Origin: Actinocatenispora rupis
Lineage (GTDB): Bacteria; Actinomycetota; Actinomycetes; Mycobacteriales; Micromonosporaceae
Direction: 5' to 3'
Assembly (NCBI RefSeq): GCF_016861975.1
Contig: NZ_BOMB01000001.1
Location: forward strand, 1-64,000
DNA length: 64,000 bases
Made by a program: the position numbers and the translations under genes. Of this stretch, positions 7,164-15,985 are shown piece by piece (position 1 is the first letter of the stretch; each line of letters starts with the position of its first letter). Under the pieces are notes generated by a model, which was not told the origin of the DNA, made no database searches, and was given only the letters and a program-made list of their open reading frames with translations.

Positions 7164-8681
7164 ATGGGGTACGCGCGGGTCCTGTCGGTGGGGCTCGTCG
7201 GTCTCGTCGGCCGGATCGTGGAGGTCGAGGCCGACCTGTCGGCCGGCCTGCCGGGGCTCACCATGTCCGGGCTGCCCGACGCGTCGCTCTCCGAGGCCAA
7301 GGAACGGGTCCGGGCCGCGACCGTCAACACCGGCCTCACCTGGCCGAACCGTCGCATCACCGTGAACCTGCTGCCCGCGTCCATGCCGAAACACGGTTCG
7401 GTGTTCGACCTGGCGCTGGCGGTCGTGGTGCTCTGCGCCGCCGGTCTCGTACCGGCCGGTGTGGCCGACGGCGCCGCGTTCCTCGGTGAACTGGGGCTGG
7501 ACGGCCGGGTGCGCCCCGTCCGCGGCGTACTGCCGGCGGCCATGGCCGCCGCTGGTGCCGGCATCGACCGGCTGTTCGTCCCCTCCGCGAACGGTCGCGA
7601 AGCCTCGCTCGTACCGGGCATCACCGTACGGCCGGTGGACACGCTGGCCGCGCTGCTCGACCACCTGCGCGGCGCGGCCGACCTGCCCGGACCGGATCCG
7701 CTCACCGCCGTCGAGGACGGGGCCACCGGTCCGGACCTGGCCGAGGTGATAGGGCAGGAGCGTGGTCGTCGTGCCGTCGAGATCGCCGCGGCCGGCGGCC
7801 ACAACCTCGGACTGTTCGGGCCACCGGGTGCCGGGAAGACGATGCTGGCCGAGAGACTGCCGTCCGTCCTGCCGCACCTGGACGACGCGGCGGCGCTCGA
7901 AGTCACGGCCGTGCACTCGGTCGCCGGCGTACTGCCCGGCAGCGGCGACCTGCTCCGCCACCCGCCGTACCAGTCGCCGCACCACACCTCGACCCCGGCG
8001 GCGATCGTCGGCGGCGGCAGCGGTACGCCACGGCCCGGTGCGATCTCGCTCGCCCACCACGGGGTCCTGTTCCTCGACGAGGCACCCGAGTTCGCGCCCA
8101 TGGTGCTCAACGCCCTCCGCGAACCCCTGGAGAACGGCGAGATCATGCTGGCCCGGGCCAACGGCAGCATCCGCTACCCGGCACGCTTCCAACTCGTTCT
8201 GGCCGCAAACCCCTGTCCCTGCGGCGAACGCGACGGCACCTGCCTGTGCAGCGCCACCGTGCGCCGGCGGTACCTGGGTCGGCTCTCCGGCCCGCTGCTC
8301 GACCGGGTCGACCTGCAACTCGACCTCCTCCCGGTACGCGCGGCGCAGCTGCTGGCCGACGATCTGCATCCGGCGTCGTCGGCGGAAACGGCGGAGCGGG
8401 TGGCGATCGCCCGGCGCGTCGCCGCGTCGCGTTGGGCCCGTACGGGGCACCAACTCAACGCGACCATTCCCGGCGCGCTGCTGCGTACACCGCGCTGGCG
8501 GCTGCCACGTACCGCGACCCGGGTACCGGAGCACCTGGTCGACCGCGGTTCGCTCTCCGCCCGCGGGTACGACCGGGTGCTCCGGATCGCCTGGACCATC
8601 GCCGATCTCGCCGGCCGCGAGCGTCCCGATCCCGGCGATGTCGCCGAGGCCGTCGACCTGCGTACCCGGACCGCCGCGTGA
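7164..8681 (+). CDS. comM: YifB/ComM family Mg-chelatase-like AAA+ ATPase
   Basis: 505 aa. The N-terminal ChlI domain (residues about 20-145) carries G-L-P-D-A-S-L-S-E-A. The AAA+ core has Walker A G-P-P-G-A-G-K-T (219-226), Walker B L-F-L-D-E-A-P-E-F (from about residue 300) and the zinc-like C-P-C-G-x-x-x-x-x-x-C-x-C segment. A C-terminal Mg-chelatase lid ends the protein. Homologues (ComM) are hexameric helicases that aid branch migration of incoming DNA during natural transformation. Linkage to yraN and dprA agrees, although competence is not established in most actinomycetes. Confidence 0.93.
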   Translation: MGYARVLSVGLVGLVGRIVEVEADLSAGLPGLTMSGLPDASLSEAKERVRAATVNTGLTWPNRRITVNLLPASMPKHGSVFDLALAVVVLCAAGLVPAGVADGAAFLGELGLDGRVRPVRGVLPAAMAAAGAGIDRLFVPSANGREASLVPGITVRPVDTLAALLDHLRGAADLPGPDPLTAVEDGATGPDLAEVIGQERGRRAVEIAAAGGHNLGLFGPPGAGKTMLAERLPSVLPHLDDAAALEVTAVHSVAGVLPGSGDLLRHPPYQSPHHTSTPAAIVGGGSGTPRPGAISLAHHGVLFLDEAPEFAPMVLNALREPLENGEIMLARANGSIRYPARFQLVLAANPCPCGERDGTCLCSATVRRRYLGRLSGPLLDRVDLQLDLLPVRAAQLLADDLHPASSAETAERVAIARRVAASRWARTGHQLNATIPGALLRTPRWRLPRTATRVPEHLVDRGSLSARGYDRVLRIAWTIADLAGRERPDPGDVAEAVDLRTRTAA

Positions 8682-8742
8682 GCGTACGGATCCGACAACC
8701 CATCGACCATCACCAACCTGCCCGAACCACGACGGGGGAGTC

Positions 8743-10419
8743 ATGACCGACACCAGCAACCGCACGCAGCCGCCGACGTCGCCGGCCGGCGGCAACGTGC
8801 CCGATGCCGACCCGAACCGGTCCGCGGCCGACGCGGTCGGGGACCTCGGTTGGGACGAGACGCGGCTGGCCCGGGTCGCGCTGACCTGGTTGGTGGAGCC
8901 CGGTCACCGGACGCTGGGCCGGCTGGTACGCGAGGTCGGCCCGGTCGACGCGCTGAACCGGATCCTCGGCGGCGCCGTACCGGACCGGATCGGCAGTGCG
9001 GTCGCCGCCCGGCTCAACGCGACCGACCCGCTCGAACGGGCCGCGCAACTGGCCGCGGAGACCAGGCGGTTGGGCTGTCGCCTCGTCGTACCCGAGGACG
9101 ACGAGTGGCCGACCCAGCTGGCGGATCTCGCCCGGATCGCCGTCGACGACGACCCACGGATCGACGCCCACACCGACCCGCCGCTCTGCCTCTGGGTACG
9201 CGGTGACCTGCCGCTCGCCGAGACCGTGCAACGCTCCGTCGCCATCGTCGGCGCCCGTGCCGCCACCAGCTACGGCTCCCACGTGACCACCGACCTCGCG
9301 TTCGGGTTGGCCGACCGTGGCTGGACAGTGGTGAGCGGCGGCGCGTACGGAATCGACGGAGCCGCCCATCGCGGCGCATTGAGCGCCGGCGGACCCACCG
9401 TCGCAGTACTTGCCTCCGGCCTCGACATCGTGTACCCGGTGGGCCACGCGAGCCTGTTCGAACGCATCGGTACCGACGGCCTGCTGGTCAGCGAATGGCC
9501 GCCGGGGTCGGCGCCGCAACGGCACCGGTTCCTCATCCGCAACCGGGTGATCGCGGCGCTCTGCCGCGGCACGGTCGTCGTGGAGGCGTCAGCCCGTAGC
9601 GGCGCCCGCAACACGGCGCGGCACACCACCGCACTCGGCCGGATGCTGATGGCCGTGCCCGGCCCGGTCACGTCCTCGATGTCGACCGGAACGAACCTGC
9701 TGATCAGACAGCACGACGCGCGGCTGGTTGGCTCCGCTTCCGAAGTACTCGAAGAGGTCGGTCCGATCGGAGAGCTCGCGCCGATTCCGCGCGGCGACAG
9801 CACAGCCCGCGATCAGCTCGACGCGTTGTCGATCCGGATCCTGGACGCCGTGCCCCTGGCCGACCCCGCGACGGTGGAGGAGATCGCCGTCGACTCGCAT
9901 GTACCCCCGATCCAGGTCCGCCGTACGATGCCGATGCTGGTGATGCTCGGATTCGCCGAGGACACCGGCGCGGGGTACCGGCTCCGTCCGGAGCACCCCG
10001 TGCCGGCCGCGCCGCGCTCGCCTACGGAGTCGCAGAGCCCGGACGATCCGCACGAGGCATCCGACTCGGACGACCAGCACACCGAACTCATCGACCTGGA
10101 GCCGCCGCCACTGGACGATCCGGGTCTCGAAGTGCCGCGCCGGCCTGTGCCGGACCTGGGCGGGTCGCGCGTGGGCGCACTGGCTTCGGGCGCGACCGGA
10201 TCGGTTACGCCACAACGGGACGCGCCGCACCCAACCAAAGCCCGGCCGAGCCCGGAACATCCGAGCGCTGACCGGCCGGACGCCGACCAGCCTGGTACGG
10301 GCCGTCCGGGCAAGGGCCAGCCGGCCGCTGGACAGCGGAGCGCTGACCGGGTCGAGGGCGAGCCCGTGGTCAAACCGGGTGTGAAGCGGCGTCGTTCCGC
10401 GAGCAAGGGATCGGTGTGA
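8743..10419 (+). CDS. dprA: DNA-processing protein DprA with long disordered tail
   Basis: 558 aa from ATG 8743 (after GACGGGGGAGTC); typical DprA is 290-400 aa. The Rossmann-like core is clear: S-V-A-I-V-G-A-R-A-A-T (165-175), V-S-G-G-A-Y-G-I-D-G-A-A-H (197-209), A-S-G-L-D-I-V-Y-P, then R-F-L-I-R-N-R-V-I-A-A-L. DprA loads RecA on single-stranded DNA during uptake. A winged-helix segment follows at about 395-445. The final ~105 residues are a Pro/Asp/Gln-rich, low-complexity tail with repeated S-A-D-R / D-A-D-Q-type units ending in a basic K-R-R-R-S-A-S-K cluster. The first 35 residues are also disordered. Confidence 0.92.
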   Translation: MTDTSNRTQPPTSPAGGNVPDADPNRSAADAVGDLGWDETRLARVALTWLVEPGHRTLGRLVREVGPVDALNRILGGAVPDRIGSAVAARLNATDPLERAAQLAAETRRLGCRLVVPEDDEWPTQLADLARIAVDDDPRIDAHTDPPLCLWVRGDLPLAETVQRSVAIVGARAATSYGSHVTTDLAFGLADRGWTVVSGGAYGIDGAAHRGALSAGGPTVAVLASGLDIVYPVGHASLFERIGTDGLLVSEWPPGSAPQRHRFLIRNRVIAALCRGTVVVEASARSGARNTARHTTALGRMLMAVPGPVTSSMSTGTNLLIRQHDARLVGSASEVLEEVGPIGELAPIPRGDSTARDQLDALSIRILDAVPLADPATVEEIAVDSHVPPIQVRRTMPMLVMLGFAEDTGAGYRLRPEHPVPAAPRSPTESQSPDDPHEASDSDDQHTELIDLEPPPLDDPGLEVPRRPVPDLGGSRVGALASGATGSVTPQRDAPHPTKARPSPEHPSADRPDADQPGTGRPGKGQPAAGQRSADRVEGEPVVKPGVKRRRSASKGSV

Positions 10420-11178
10420 CAGCGGGCGATGCTCTCGCGCTCGGTACGTCTCAGCCCTGCCGTGGTCCCGACTGTCCGATGTCTCCGCACCCGCCGGGAG
10501 AAGCCATGGTCGCGGGGAGATTCGGCTCGGAGTCCGCACTGGGCGGTGTCCCCCTGGCGCGGATCCGGCGTTCCGCGGCCAGCTCCAGTGCCGGCGCTTT
10601 GGGCGCGGATCCGGTCTACCGAGCCAATTCCATCGTCGGACGTGGACACCGGCCGGGCGCTCGGCACCGTTCTTGGTTCCGGCACCGGACGCGGTTCCCA
10701 ACGCGGCCCCCCGCGGCTGGTGCACGGCACCCTGTTGTCTGGCAACGGATCGCGGACTTCCTGTCGTCCCGAATCCGTACCCGGGCTGTGTACGGCTCCG
10801 AACCTGGCAGGGGACCTGGGCTGTGTGTGGCTCCGAGCAAGCAACGGGCGGCGGACGGTCTGCCGTCCCGCATCCGGGCCCTTGGCTGACTGCGGCCTCG
10901 AACCTGGTCAGGGATCCGGACTGTCTGCCGTCCCGTGTCCGGCTGCGGACCCTGGCTGTTAGCGGTCCACTGCTCGGATTCGGACTGTGCGCGACTCCCG
11001 AGTCTGGTCCCCGCGCCCGGGAGCCGGTGCAGGCCCGAGCGCGGTCCTGAGCGGCAGGTCTGGCACGCGAGCGCGGGCCTCGGACGAACGAGCCTTGAGC
11101 CGAGTTCCCACAGAAGCTTGTCCGGCGGTATCCCGAGGACCGCGTACGGAGCCAGCACACCGGCGCGTCGGCTTGACG
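10420..11178. other. Non-coding gap with decayed repeats between dprA and xerC
   Basis: About 760 bases. Open frames exist but have mixed third-position bases, Cys/Trp/Arg-rich translations and no family likeness, so I treat the stretch as non-coding. It carries a family of degenerate direct repeats (see 10753-10935). Confidence 0.6.
10753..10935 (+). repeat. Three degenerate direct repeats (CGGAC..TCTGCCGTCCCG type)
   Basis: A 19-base element recurs at 10753-10771, 10852-10870 and 10917-10935, with two to five differences between copies. The sequence downstream of the first two copies (CTCCGAACCTGG / CTCGAACCTGG about 40 bases on) is also related. Units are therefore 65-100 bases long and decayed. 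Confidence 0.6.
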
Positions 11179-12165
11179 GTGAGCCGCCCCGCCACGGACG
11201 GTCGACAGGTGGGGAACACTGGTGCATCGACCGAGTCCCGGTACGACGGCCTGCCGGAGCCCTTCCGCGACGCCGTGGACCGTTTCGCCCGGTACCTGGC
11301 GAGTGAGCGGGACCGTTCCCCGCACACCACCCGGGCGTACGTGGCGGACGTGGTCGCGGTACTCGATCACGCGGTGCGGATGCGCGCGGTGGATCTGCCC
11401 GCGGCGCTCGACCTGGGTGTGCTGCGAAGTTGGCTGGCCCGGATGCGTACGACGGGCGCGGCCCGGAGCACGTTGGCGCGCCGGGCCGCGGCGGTGCGTA
11501 CGTTCTCCGCCTGGGCGCACCGGTCCGGGCTGGTCGCGGCCGACACCGCGCAGCAACTGGGAGTGCCCCGGGCACAGCACGCGCTGCCGACCGTACTGCG
11601 GGTCGAGCAGGCGGCCGCGCTGGTGGAGGCTCCGACGGGGGAGCCGGACACCGGTACGGATCCGGTCGCGTTGCGGGACGCGCTCGCCCTGGAACTGTTG
11701 TACGGCACGGGAATCCGGGTGGGCGAGCTGTGCGGCCTGGACGTCGACGACGTCGACCGCGGCCGTCGGGTGGTGCGGGTGCTGGGCAAGGGTCGCAAGG
11801 AGCGGTCGGTGCCGTACGGCGTGCCCGCGGAGAGGGCGGTCGCCGCGTACCTGGATGCCGGGCGTCCCGCGCTGGTGACCGGCCACAGCGGGCCGGCGCT
11901 CCTGCTCGGCGTACGCGGGGGGCGGCTCGACCCGCGTGCGGTGCGGCGGATCGTCGCCAACGAGGCGGCTGCGGCCGGTGTGCCCGCTGTGTCCCCGCAT
12001 GCCCTGCGGCATTCGGCCGCCACGCATCTTCTCGACGGCGGTGCGGACCTGCGTGCCGTCCAGGAACTGCTCGGGCACGCATCGTTGGCGACGACGCAGG
12101 TGTACACCCACGTGTCGGTGGACCGGTTGCGCAGCGCGTACCGTCAAGCGCACCCCCGCGCCTGA
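11179..12165 (+). CDS. xerC: Tyrosine recombinase XerC
   Basis: Site-specific recombinase that with XerD resolves chromosome dimers at dif. From GTG 11179, 328 aa; GTG 11209 is an alternative start that leaves 14 residues before the conserved L-P-E-P-F core. SAM-like N-domain (about 25-130) and catalytic domain with Arg180 (G-T-G-I-R-V-G-E-L), Lys204, His274/Arg277 (H-A-L-R-H-S), His300 (L-L-G-H) and Tyr309 (T-Q-V-Y-T-H-V). All six catalytic residues are present. No good Shine-Dalgarno precedes either start. The dprA-xerC neighbourhood is common in actinobacteria. Confidence 0.93.
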   Translation: MSRPATDGRQVGNTGASTESRYDGLPEPFRDAVDRFARYLASERDRSPHTTRAYVADVVAVLDHAVRMRAVDLPAALDLGVLRSWLARMRTTGAARSTLARRAAAVRTFSAWAHRSGLVAADTAQQLGVPRAQHALPTVLRVEQAAALVEAPTGEPDTGTDPVALRDALALELLYGTGIRVGELCGLDVDDVDRGRRVVRVLGKGRKERSVPYGVPAERAVAAYLDAGRPALVTGHSGPALLLGVRGGRLDPRAVRRIVANEAAAAGVPAVSPHALRHSAATHLLDGGADLRAVQELLGHASLATTQVYTHVSVDRLRSAYRQAHPRA

Positions 12166-12179
12166 AAGGCTGGACCGAC

Positions 12180-13355
12180 GTGACCATCCCTGCCGGCAAG
12201 CCGCCCGAGCCATTGCGCGGCGCGCGCCTGTTGTTCTCGCTCGACCCGGCGTACGCGCACCTCAACCACGGTTCGTTCGGGGCGTTGCCGATCCCGGCCC
12301 AGCGCGCCGCCGCCCGGCTCCGGGAGGAGCAGGAGGCCGACCCGATCCGGTTCCTCAAGCCGCCGGGGGTCGTGGAGCGTGTCACGCACACCCGGCGGCA
12401 TCTCGCCCGGTTCGTCGGGGCGGATCCGGACGGCACCGCGCTCGTACCGAACGTGACCGCGGCCTGCGCTATCGTGCTCGGCTCGGTGCCGCTGCGGCCC
12501 GGTGACGAGATCCTGCTGACCGACCACGCGTACGGGGCGGTGGTCGTCGAGGCCAAGCGGCGGTGCGCGGAGACCGGCGCGGTGCTCGTACGGGCGATGG
12601 TGGGGCTGGACGCCACGGACGACGAGATCGTCGCGGCGGTGTCGGCGGCGGTCACCGAGCGGACCCGGGTCGCGGTGATCGACCAGATCAGCTCGGCGAC
12701 TGCGAAGCTCTTCCCGATCCGCCGGATCGCGACGGAGCTGCACCGCCGCGGCGTGTACGTCGCCGTGGACGCCGCGCACGTGCCCGGGATGATCGACGTC
12801 GACGTGTCATCGCTCGGCGCGGACGCCTGGTTCGGCAACCTGCACAAGTGGGCGTACGCGCCGCGCGGCACCGGCCTGCTGGTCGTCGCCCCGGAGCACC
12901 GGTCCGGGGTCCGGCCGCTCGTGGCGTCCTGGGAGTACGGGAACGGGTTTCCGCGCAGCGTGGAGTTCCAGGGGACACAGGACCTCGCGGGCTGGCTCGC
13001 CGCTCCGGCCGGGCTCCACACGATGACCACGCTCGGCCTGGACGTGGTGCGTGACCACAATGCCCGCCTCGCCCGGTACGGGCAGCGGCTGCTCACCGAG
13101 TCGCTGGAGACCGAACCGGTCCCGACCGCTCCCGAGCTGGCGATGCGGGTGGTACGCCTGCCGGACGGTGCCGTCACGTCCGAGTCCACGGCGGTCAGGC
13201 TGCGCGAACGGATCACCACTGAGCTGCGTACCCATGTGGCGGTGAGCTTCTGGAACGGCGCCGGTCTGCTGCGCCTGTGCGCGCAGGTCTACAACCGCGC
13301 GGGGGAGTACGAGCGGCTGGCGGCGACACTGCCCGGACTGCTGCGCCGCGGCTGA
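12180..13355 (+). CDS. Class V aminotransferase, isopenicillin-N-epimerase-like
   Basis: PLP enzyme of the aminotransferase V/CefD-like family, 391 aa, GTG 12180 after GAAAGG. Opening H-L-N-H-G-S-F-G (27-34) is the family signature. V-D-A-A-H (196-200) binds the pyridine nitrogen, and the Schiff-base lysine is Lys223 in G-N-L-H-K-W-A-Y-A-P-R-G. Homologues include epimerases and Cys desulfurase-like lyases; the substrate is not predictable. No beta-lactam genes are near. Its 3' half is overlapped antisense by the uninterrupted frame of the M23 gene. Confidence 0.88.
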   Translation: MTIPAGKPPEPLRGARLLFSLDPAYAHLNHGSFGALPIPAQRAAARLREEQEADPIRFLKPPGVVERVTHTRRHLARFVGADPDGTALVPNVTAACAIVLGSVPLRPGDEILLTDHAYGAVVVEAKRRCAETGAVLVRAMVGLDATDDEIVAAVSAAVTERTRVAVIDQISSATAKLFPIRRIATELHRRGVYVAVDAAHVPGMIDVDVSSLGADAWFGNLHKWAYAPRGTGLLVVAPEHRSGVRPLVASWEYGNGFPRSVEFQGTQDLAGWLAAPAGLHTMTTLGLDVVRDHNARLARYGQRLLTESLETEPVPTAPELAMRVVRLPDGAVTSESTAVRLRERITTELRTHVAVSFWNGAGLLRLCAQVYNRAGEYERLAATLPGLLRRG

Positions 13356-14138
13356 CACCGTACGGCGGGACTGCGGGTCGGCGTCGAGCGGGAGCAGGCG
13401 TACGGGGCCGAGACCGAGCAGTGCCAACGGATCGAGGTACTCCGCGCCGCGGCGCAGGCCCCAGTGCAGGCAGGCCGCGACGGGGCAGCCGGGGTGCCCG
13501 GCGACGAGGGTGCCGATCCGTTCGCCGGTGGCGACCGTGTCCCCGGCGTGCACCCGCGGCCGGACCGGCTGGTACGTGGTGCGCAGCCCGTCGGGATGGT
13601 GGATGCTGATCACGCCGACTCCGGCGATCGAGCCGGCGAACACGACGGTGCCGGCGCCGGCGGCGAGCACGGGTTCCCCTGGCGTACCGGCGAGGTCGAC
13701 GCCACGGTGACCGGGCAGCCAGCGTTCCGGCGGTGGGTCGAACCGGCGCACCACCCGCGGCGTGCCGGGCAGTGGCCAGCGGTAGCCGGTGTGCGGGCCG
13801 GTGGTCGATTCCGGCGCGGGCTCGGGGCCGCCGTGCGCGGGGCCACCGGTGACGGCGACTCCCGCGGCGGTGACGGCCACGCCCGCGGCGGTGGCGACGG
13901 CGACCCGGACCGGCCAGCGTCGGGCGGGTGGCTCCGTGCGGACCAGGCGGGGCCTTCCCGGCGTACGCGGTGGTGACGGCCACTCGTCGCCCGCGACCCG
14001 GCGTACGTCGGGCGTGGCGCAACAGGGCGGTCGGGCGAACCGGTGCCGGACCAGCTGGACGGCACGTCGCAGCCAGCCGGTGAGCCGGTGCGGTCGACGG
14101 TAACGAGGATTCCGGGTCAGCGCGATGATCGTTCCCAC
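12807..14138 (-). CDS. M23 (LytM-like) peptidase with degenerate active site and unterminated 3' end
   Basis: Envelope peptidase-like protein from GTG 14138 (upstream CGGTGGCCGG). Basic N-terminus, a membrane anchor/signal helix at about 75-97, then an M23 beta-barrel at about 120-240. Zinc-ligand motif H-x-x-x-D is present as His144/Asp148. The canonical second motif H-x-H is C-L-H (Cys223, His225) and the Tyr-x-His motif reads Y-Q-P-V, so the general base is missing; it may act as an amidase activator or wall binder. The frame has no stop until 12807, giving 443 residues and a 549-base antisense overlap with the upstream aminotransferase. The true end is probably near 13350, and everything beyond about residue 258 is doubtful. 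Confidence 0.7.
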   Translation of the reverse strand: MGTIIALTRNPRYRRPHRLTGWLRRAVQLVRHRFARPPCCATPDVRRVAGDEWPSPPRTPGRPRLVRTEPPARRWPVRVAVATAAGVAVTAAGVAVTGGPAHGGPEPAPESTTGPHTGYRWPLPGTPRVVRRFDPPPERWLPGHRGVDLAGTPGEPVLAAGAGTVVFAGSIAGVGVISIHHPDGLRTTYQPVRPRVHAGDTVATGERIGTLVAGHPGCPVAACLHWGLRRGAEYLDPLALLGLGPVRLLPLDADPQSRRTVSAAAQQSGQCRRQPLVLPRAVVDLRAQAQQTGAVPEAHRHMGTQLSGDPFAQPDRRGLGRDGTVRQAYHPHRQLGSGRDRFGLQRLGEQPLPVPGEAGIVVTHHVQAERGHRVEPGRSGEPAREVLCPLELHAARKPVPVLPGRHERPDPGPVLRGDDQQAGAARRVRPLVQVAEPGVRAER

Positions 14139-14241
14139 CCGGCCACCGTGGCTCGCCCGGAACCGGACGCCAACCGCCGGACCGCGATCTGTGGACAGCC
14201 GATTCTGGGTGTGGACAAGCCGAAATCGGCGCCGGTTCGTG

Positions 14242-15426
14242 CTACGCGTGCGCGAGCGTCCGCAGCCGGTCGGCGGCCTCGGCGAGCACCTCCGGCCGCT
14301 TGCAGCAGGCGAACCGCACGACGCGCCGGCCGACCTCGACGGAGTCGTAGAAGACCTGGGTCGGCACGGCGACGACGCCGCACCGTTCCGGCAGCGCCCG
14401 GCAGAACTCGATGCCGTCGGTACCACCGAGCGGCGTGATGTCCGCCGTGATGAAGTACGTCGCGGCGGACGGGTAGACGCGGAAACCGGCCTCCGCCAGG
14501 CCGGCGGCGAGCAGGTCACGGCCCGTCTGCAACCGGTCCCGCAACCCCGTCAGGTACGCCGGGGGCAGGCCCAGCGCGACGGCGACGGCGGGCTGGAGCG
14601 GCCCGGCGTTGACGAACGTCAGGAACTGCTTGACCCGCAGTACGGCGGACACCAGCGGGGCCGGTCCGCTGGCCCAGCCGACCTTCCACCCGGTGCACGA
14701 GAAGCTCTTGCCGGCGGACGAGATGCGTACGGTCCGCTCGCGCATCCCGGGCAGCCCGGCGAGCGGGATGTGCGGCGCCGGCGCGTCGGTGAAGACCAGA
14801 TGCTCGTACACCTCGTCCGTCACCGCGTACGTGTCGTGCTCGATGCACAGCTCCGCGATCAGCTCCAGCTCCTCGCGGGTGAACACCTTGCCGGTCGGGT
14901 TGTGCGGCGAGTTCACCAGCACCAGCCGGGTTCGCGGCCCGAACGCGGCGCGCAGCTCGTCCGGATCGAACGCGTACCCCGCCCCGTCCGGGCGCAGCGT
15001 GACGGGCCGCCGCACCGCGCCCGCCAGCGCGATCGACGCCGCGTACGAGTCGTAGTAGGGCTCGAAGCAGACCACCTCGTCGCCCGCCTCGCACAAACCG
15101 AGAATGGCCGCGGCGACCGCTTCCGTCGCCCCCGCCGTCACCACGACCTCCCCGTCCGGGTCGTACGCCAGGCCCCAGTCGCGCTGCTGCTGCGCCGAGA
15201 CCGCCGCCCGCAGTTCCGGAATGCCCGGACCGGGCGGGTACTGGTTGTGCCCCGTGCGCAGCGCCTCCTCGGCCGCCGCCAGCATCTCCGCCGGTCCGTC
15301 CGTGTCGGGGAACCCCTGCCCCAGGTTGATCGCCCCGGTACGCACCGCGAGCGCGGACATCTCCGCGAACACGGTGGTCCCGAACTCGCGCATCCGCACC
15401 ACCAGCGGATCGGTACCCGTCGTCAT
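14242..15426 (-). CDS. Class I/II pyridoxal-phosphate aminotransferase
   Basis: 394 aa, ATG 15426. Fold-type I aminotransferase: L-G-Q-G-F-P (35-40), N-Q-Y-P-P-G-P-G (61-68), S-P-H-N-P-T-G (173-179), T-D-E-V-Y-E (203-208) and the PLP lysine Lys240 in S-S-A-G-K-S-F-S-C-T-G-W-K-V-G-W. That segment resembles kynurenine/methionine aminotransferases and actinobacterial succinyl-DAP aminotransferase (DapC); which substrate it uses cannot be told from sequence. A leaderless-type TAGGGT lies seven bases before the ATG. Confidence 0.88.
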   Translation of the reverse strand: MTTGTDPLVVRMREFGTTVFAEMSALAVRTGAINLGQGFPDTDGPAEMLAAAEEALRTGHNQYPPGPGIPELRAAVSAQQQRDWGLAYDPDGEVVVTAGATEAVAAAILGLCEAGDEVVCFEPYYDSYAASIALAGAVRRPVTLRPDGAGYAFDPDELRAAFGPRTRLVLVNSPHNPTGKVFTREELELIAELCIEHDTYAVTDEVYEHLVFTDAPAPHIPLAGLPGMRERTVRISSAGKSFSCTGWKVGWASGPAPLVSAVLRVKQFLTFVNAGPLQPAVAVALGLPPAYLTGLRDRLQTGRDLLAAGLAEAGFRVYPSAATYFITADITPLGGTDGIEFCRALPERCGVVAVPTQVFYDSVEVGRRVVRFACCKRPEVLAEAADRLRTLAHA

Positions 15427-15433
15427 GCCCGCC

Positions 15434-15439
15434 ACCCTA
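15434..15439 (-). promoter_or_regulatory. Leaderless-type promoter of the class I/II aminotransferase (TAGGGT)
   Basis: On the minus strand TAGGGT, seven bases GGCGGGC, then ATG 15426; no other ribosome site needed. Confidence 0.55.
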
Positions 15440-15665
15440 CGGCCGCCGCCATTACGCCACCCCCGCCGCGCACCGGACCGCCTCGCCGATCGCGGCTCCA
15501 CCCCAGCCGGGCGCCCCGCCGGCACGAACGTCGCGTCCACCATCGCCGCGGAGCGACGGTCGCCGACCACCAGGACCGACCACCCCGCAGCAGCGCCCGC
15601 CTCGGCTGCCGCGGCGCCCGCCAGCCGACCGTGCCGGCCTTCCGGCAAACGTGCCAGCACAGCCA

Positions 15666-15777
15666 CCGCGCCGTCCGTGGGCGCATCGTGCCCTGTCCGC
15701 CGGCCGAGCTGCCGCGCCGTCCGCGCGCGCATCGCGCCCTGTCCGCCGGCCGAGCTGCCGCGCCGTCCGCGGGCGCC
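15666..15777 (+). repeat. 46-bp tandem repeat, about 2.4 copies
   Basis: The unit starting GCGCATCGTGCCCTGTCC at 15681 recurs at 15727 (GCGCATCGCGCCCTGTCC) with only two or three differences over 46 bases. A partial copy (CCGCGCCGTCCGTGGG) precedes from 15666. A 46-base period is not a multiple of three, arguing against coding. Confidence 0.75.
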
Positions 15778-15971
15778 GGCCGTGCGCCGTGCGGGAGGGC
15801 TTGTCGTGCCAAGCCGAGTGGGTGCACGGGACGCTGAACCGGTCGCTCCGTCGGCCGTCGCGGAGATTCGCGGTAATTGATCGCTGTCGATATGCCGACA
15901 TGTCCGCACGGCCGCCCGTGGGCAGTCCCTCAACCGGTACGAACGGTCTGGCGTCGCGCCGGACGGTGCCC

Positions 15972-15977
15972 TAGCGT
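15972..15977 (+). promoter_or_regulatory. Leaderless-type promoter (TAGCGT)
   Basis: TAGCGT, eight bases, then GTG 15986. Confidence 0.5.
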
Positions 15978-15985
15978 GCCCCGAC

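Larger units (their letters stand above)
15427..15985. other. 559-base divergent gap with 46-bp repeats
   Basis: Separates the aminotransferase (leftward) from the membrane protein (rightward). Both flanking promoters are leaderless-type, so little of the gap is needed for promoters. The centre holds a 46-bp tandem repeat. A frame continuing the aminotransferase upstream is open but lacks family likeness and is treated as spurious. Confidence 0.55.

Noticed and set aside
7762-8742. Upstream in-frame extension of dprA through the comM gene
   Set aside because: The extension is the shadow of comM in another frame; ATG 8743 has a good ribosome site and a DprA-like N-terminus.
10429-10962. Plus-strand 177-residue open frame between dprA and xerC
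   Set aside because: Mixed third-position bases, Cys/Trp-rich translation and passage through degenerate repeats argue against coding.
12180-13355. Beta-lactam biosynthesis (isopenicillin N epimerase)
   Set aside because: The family is broad and no other beta-lactam gene is present.
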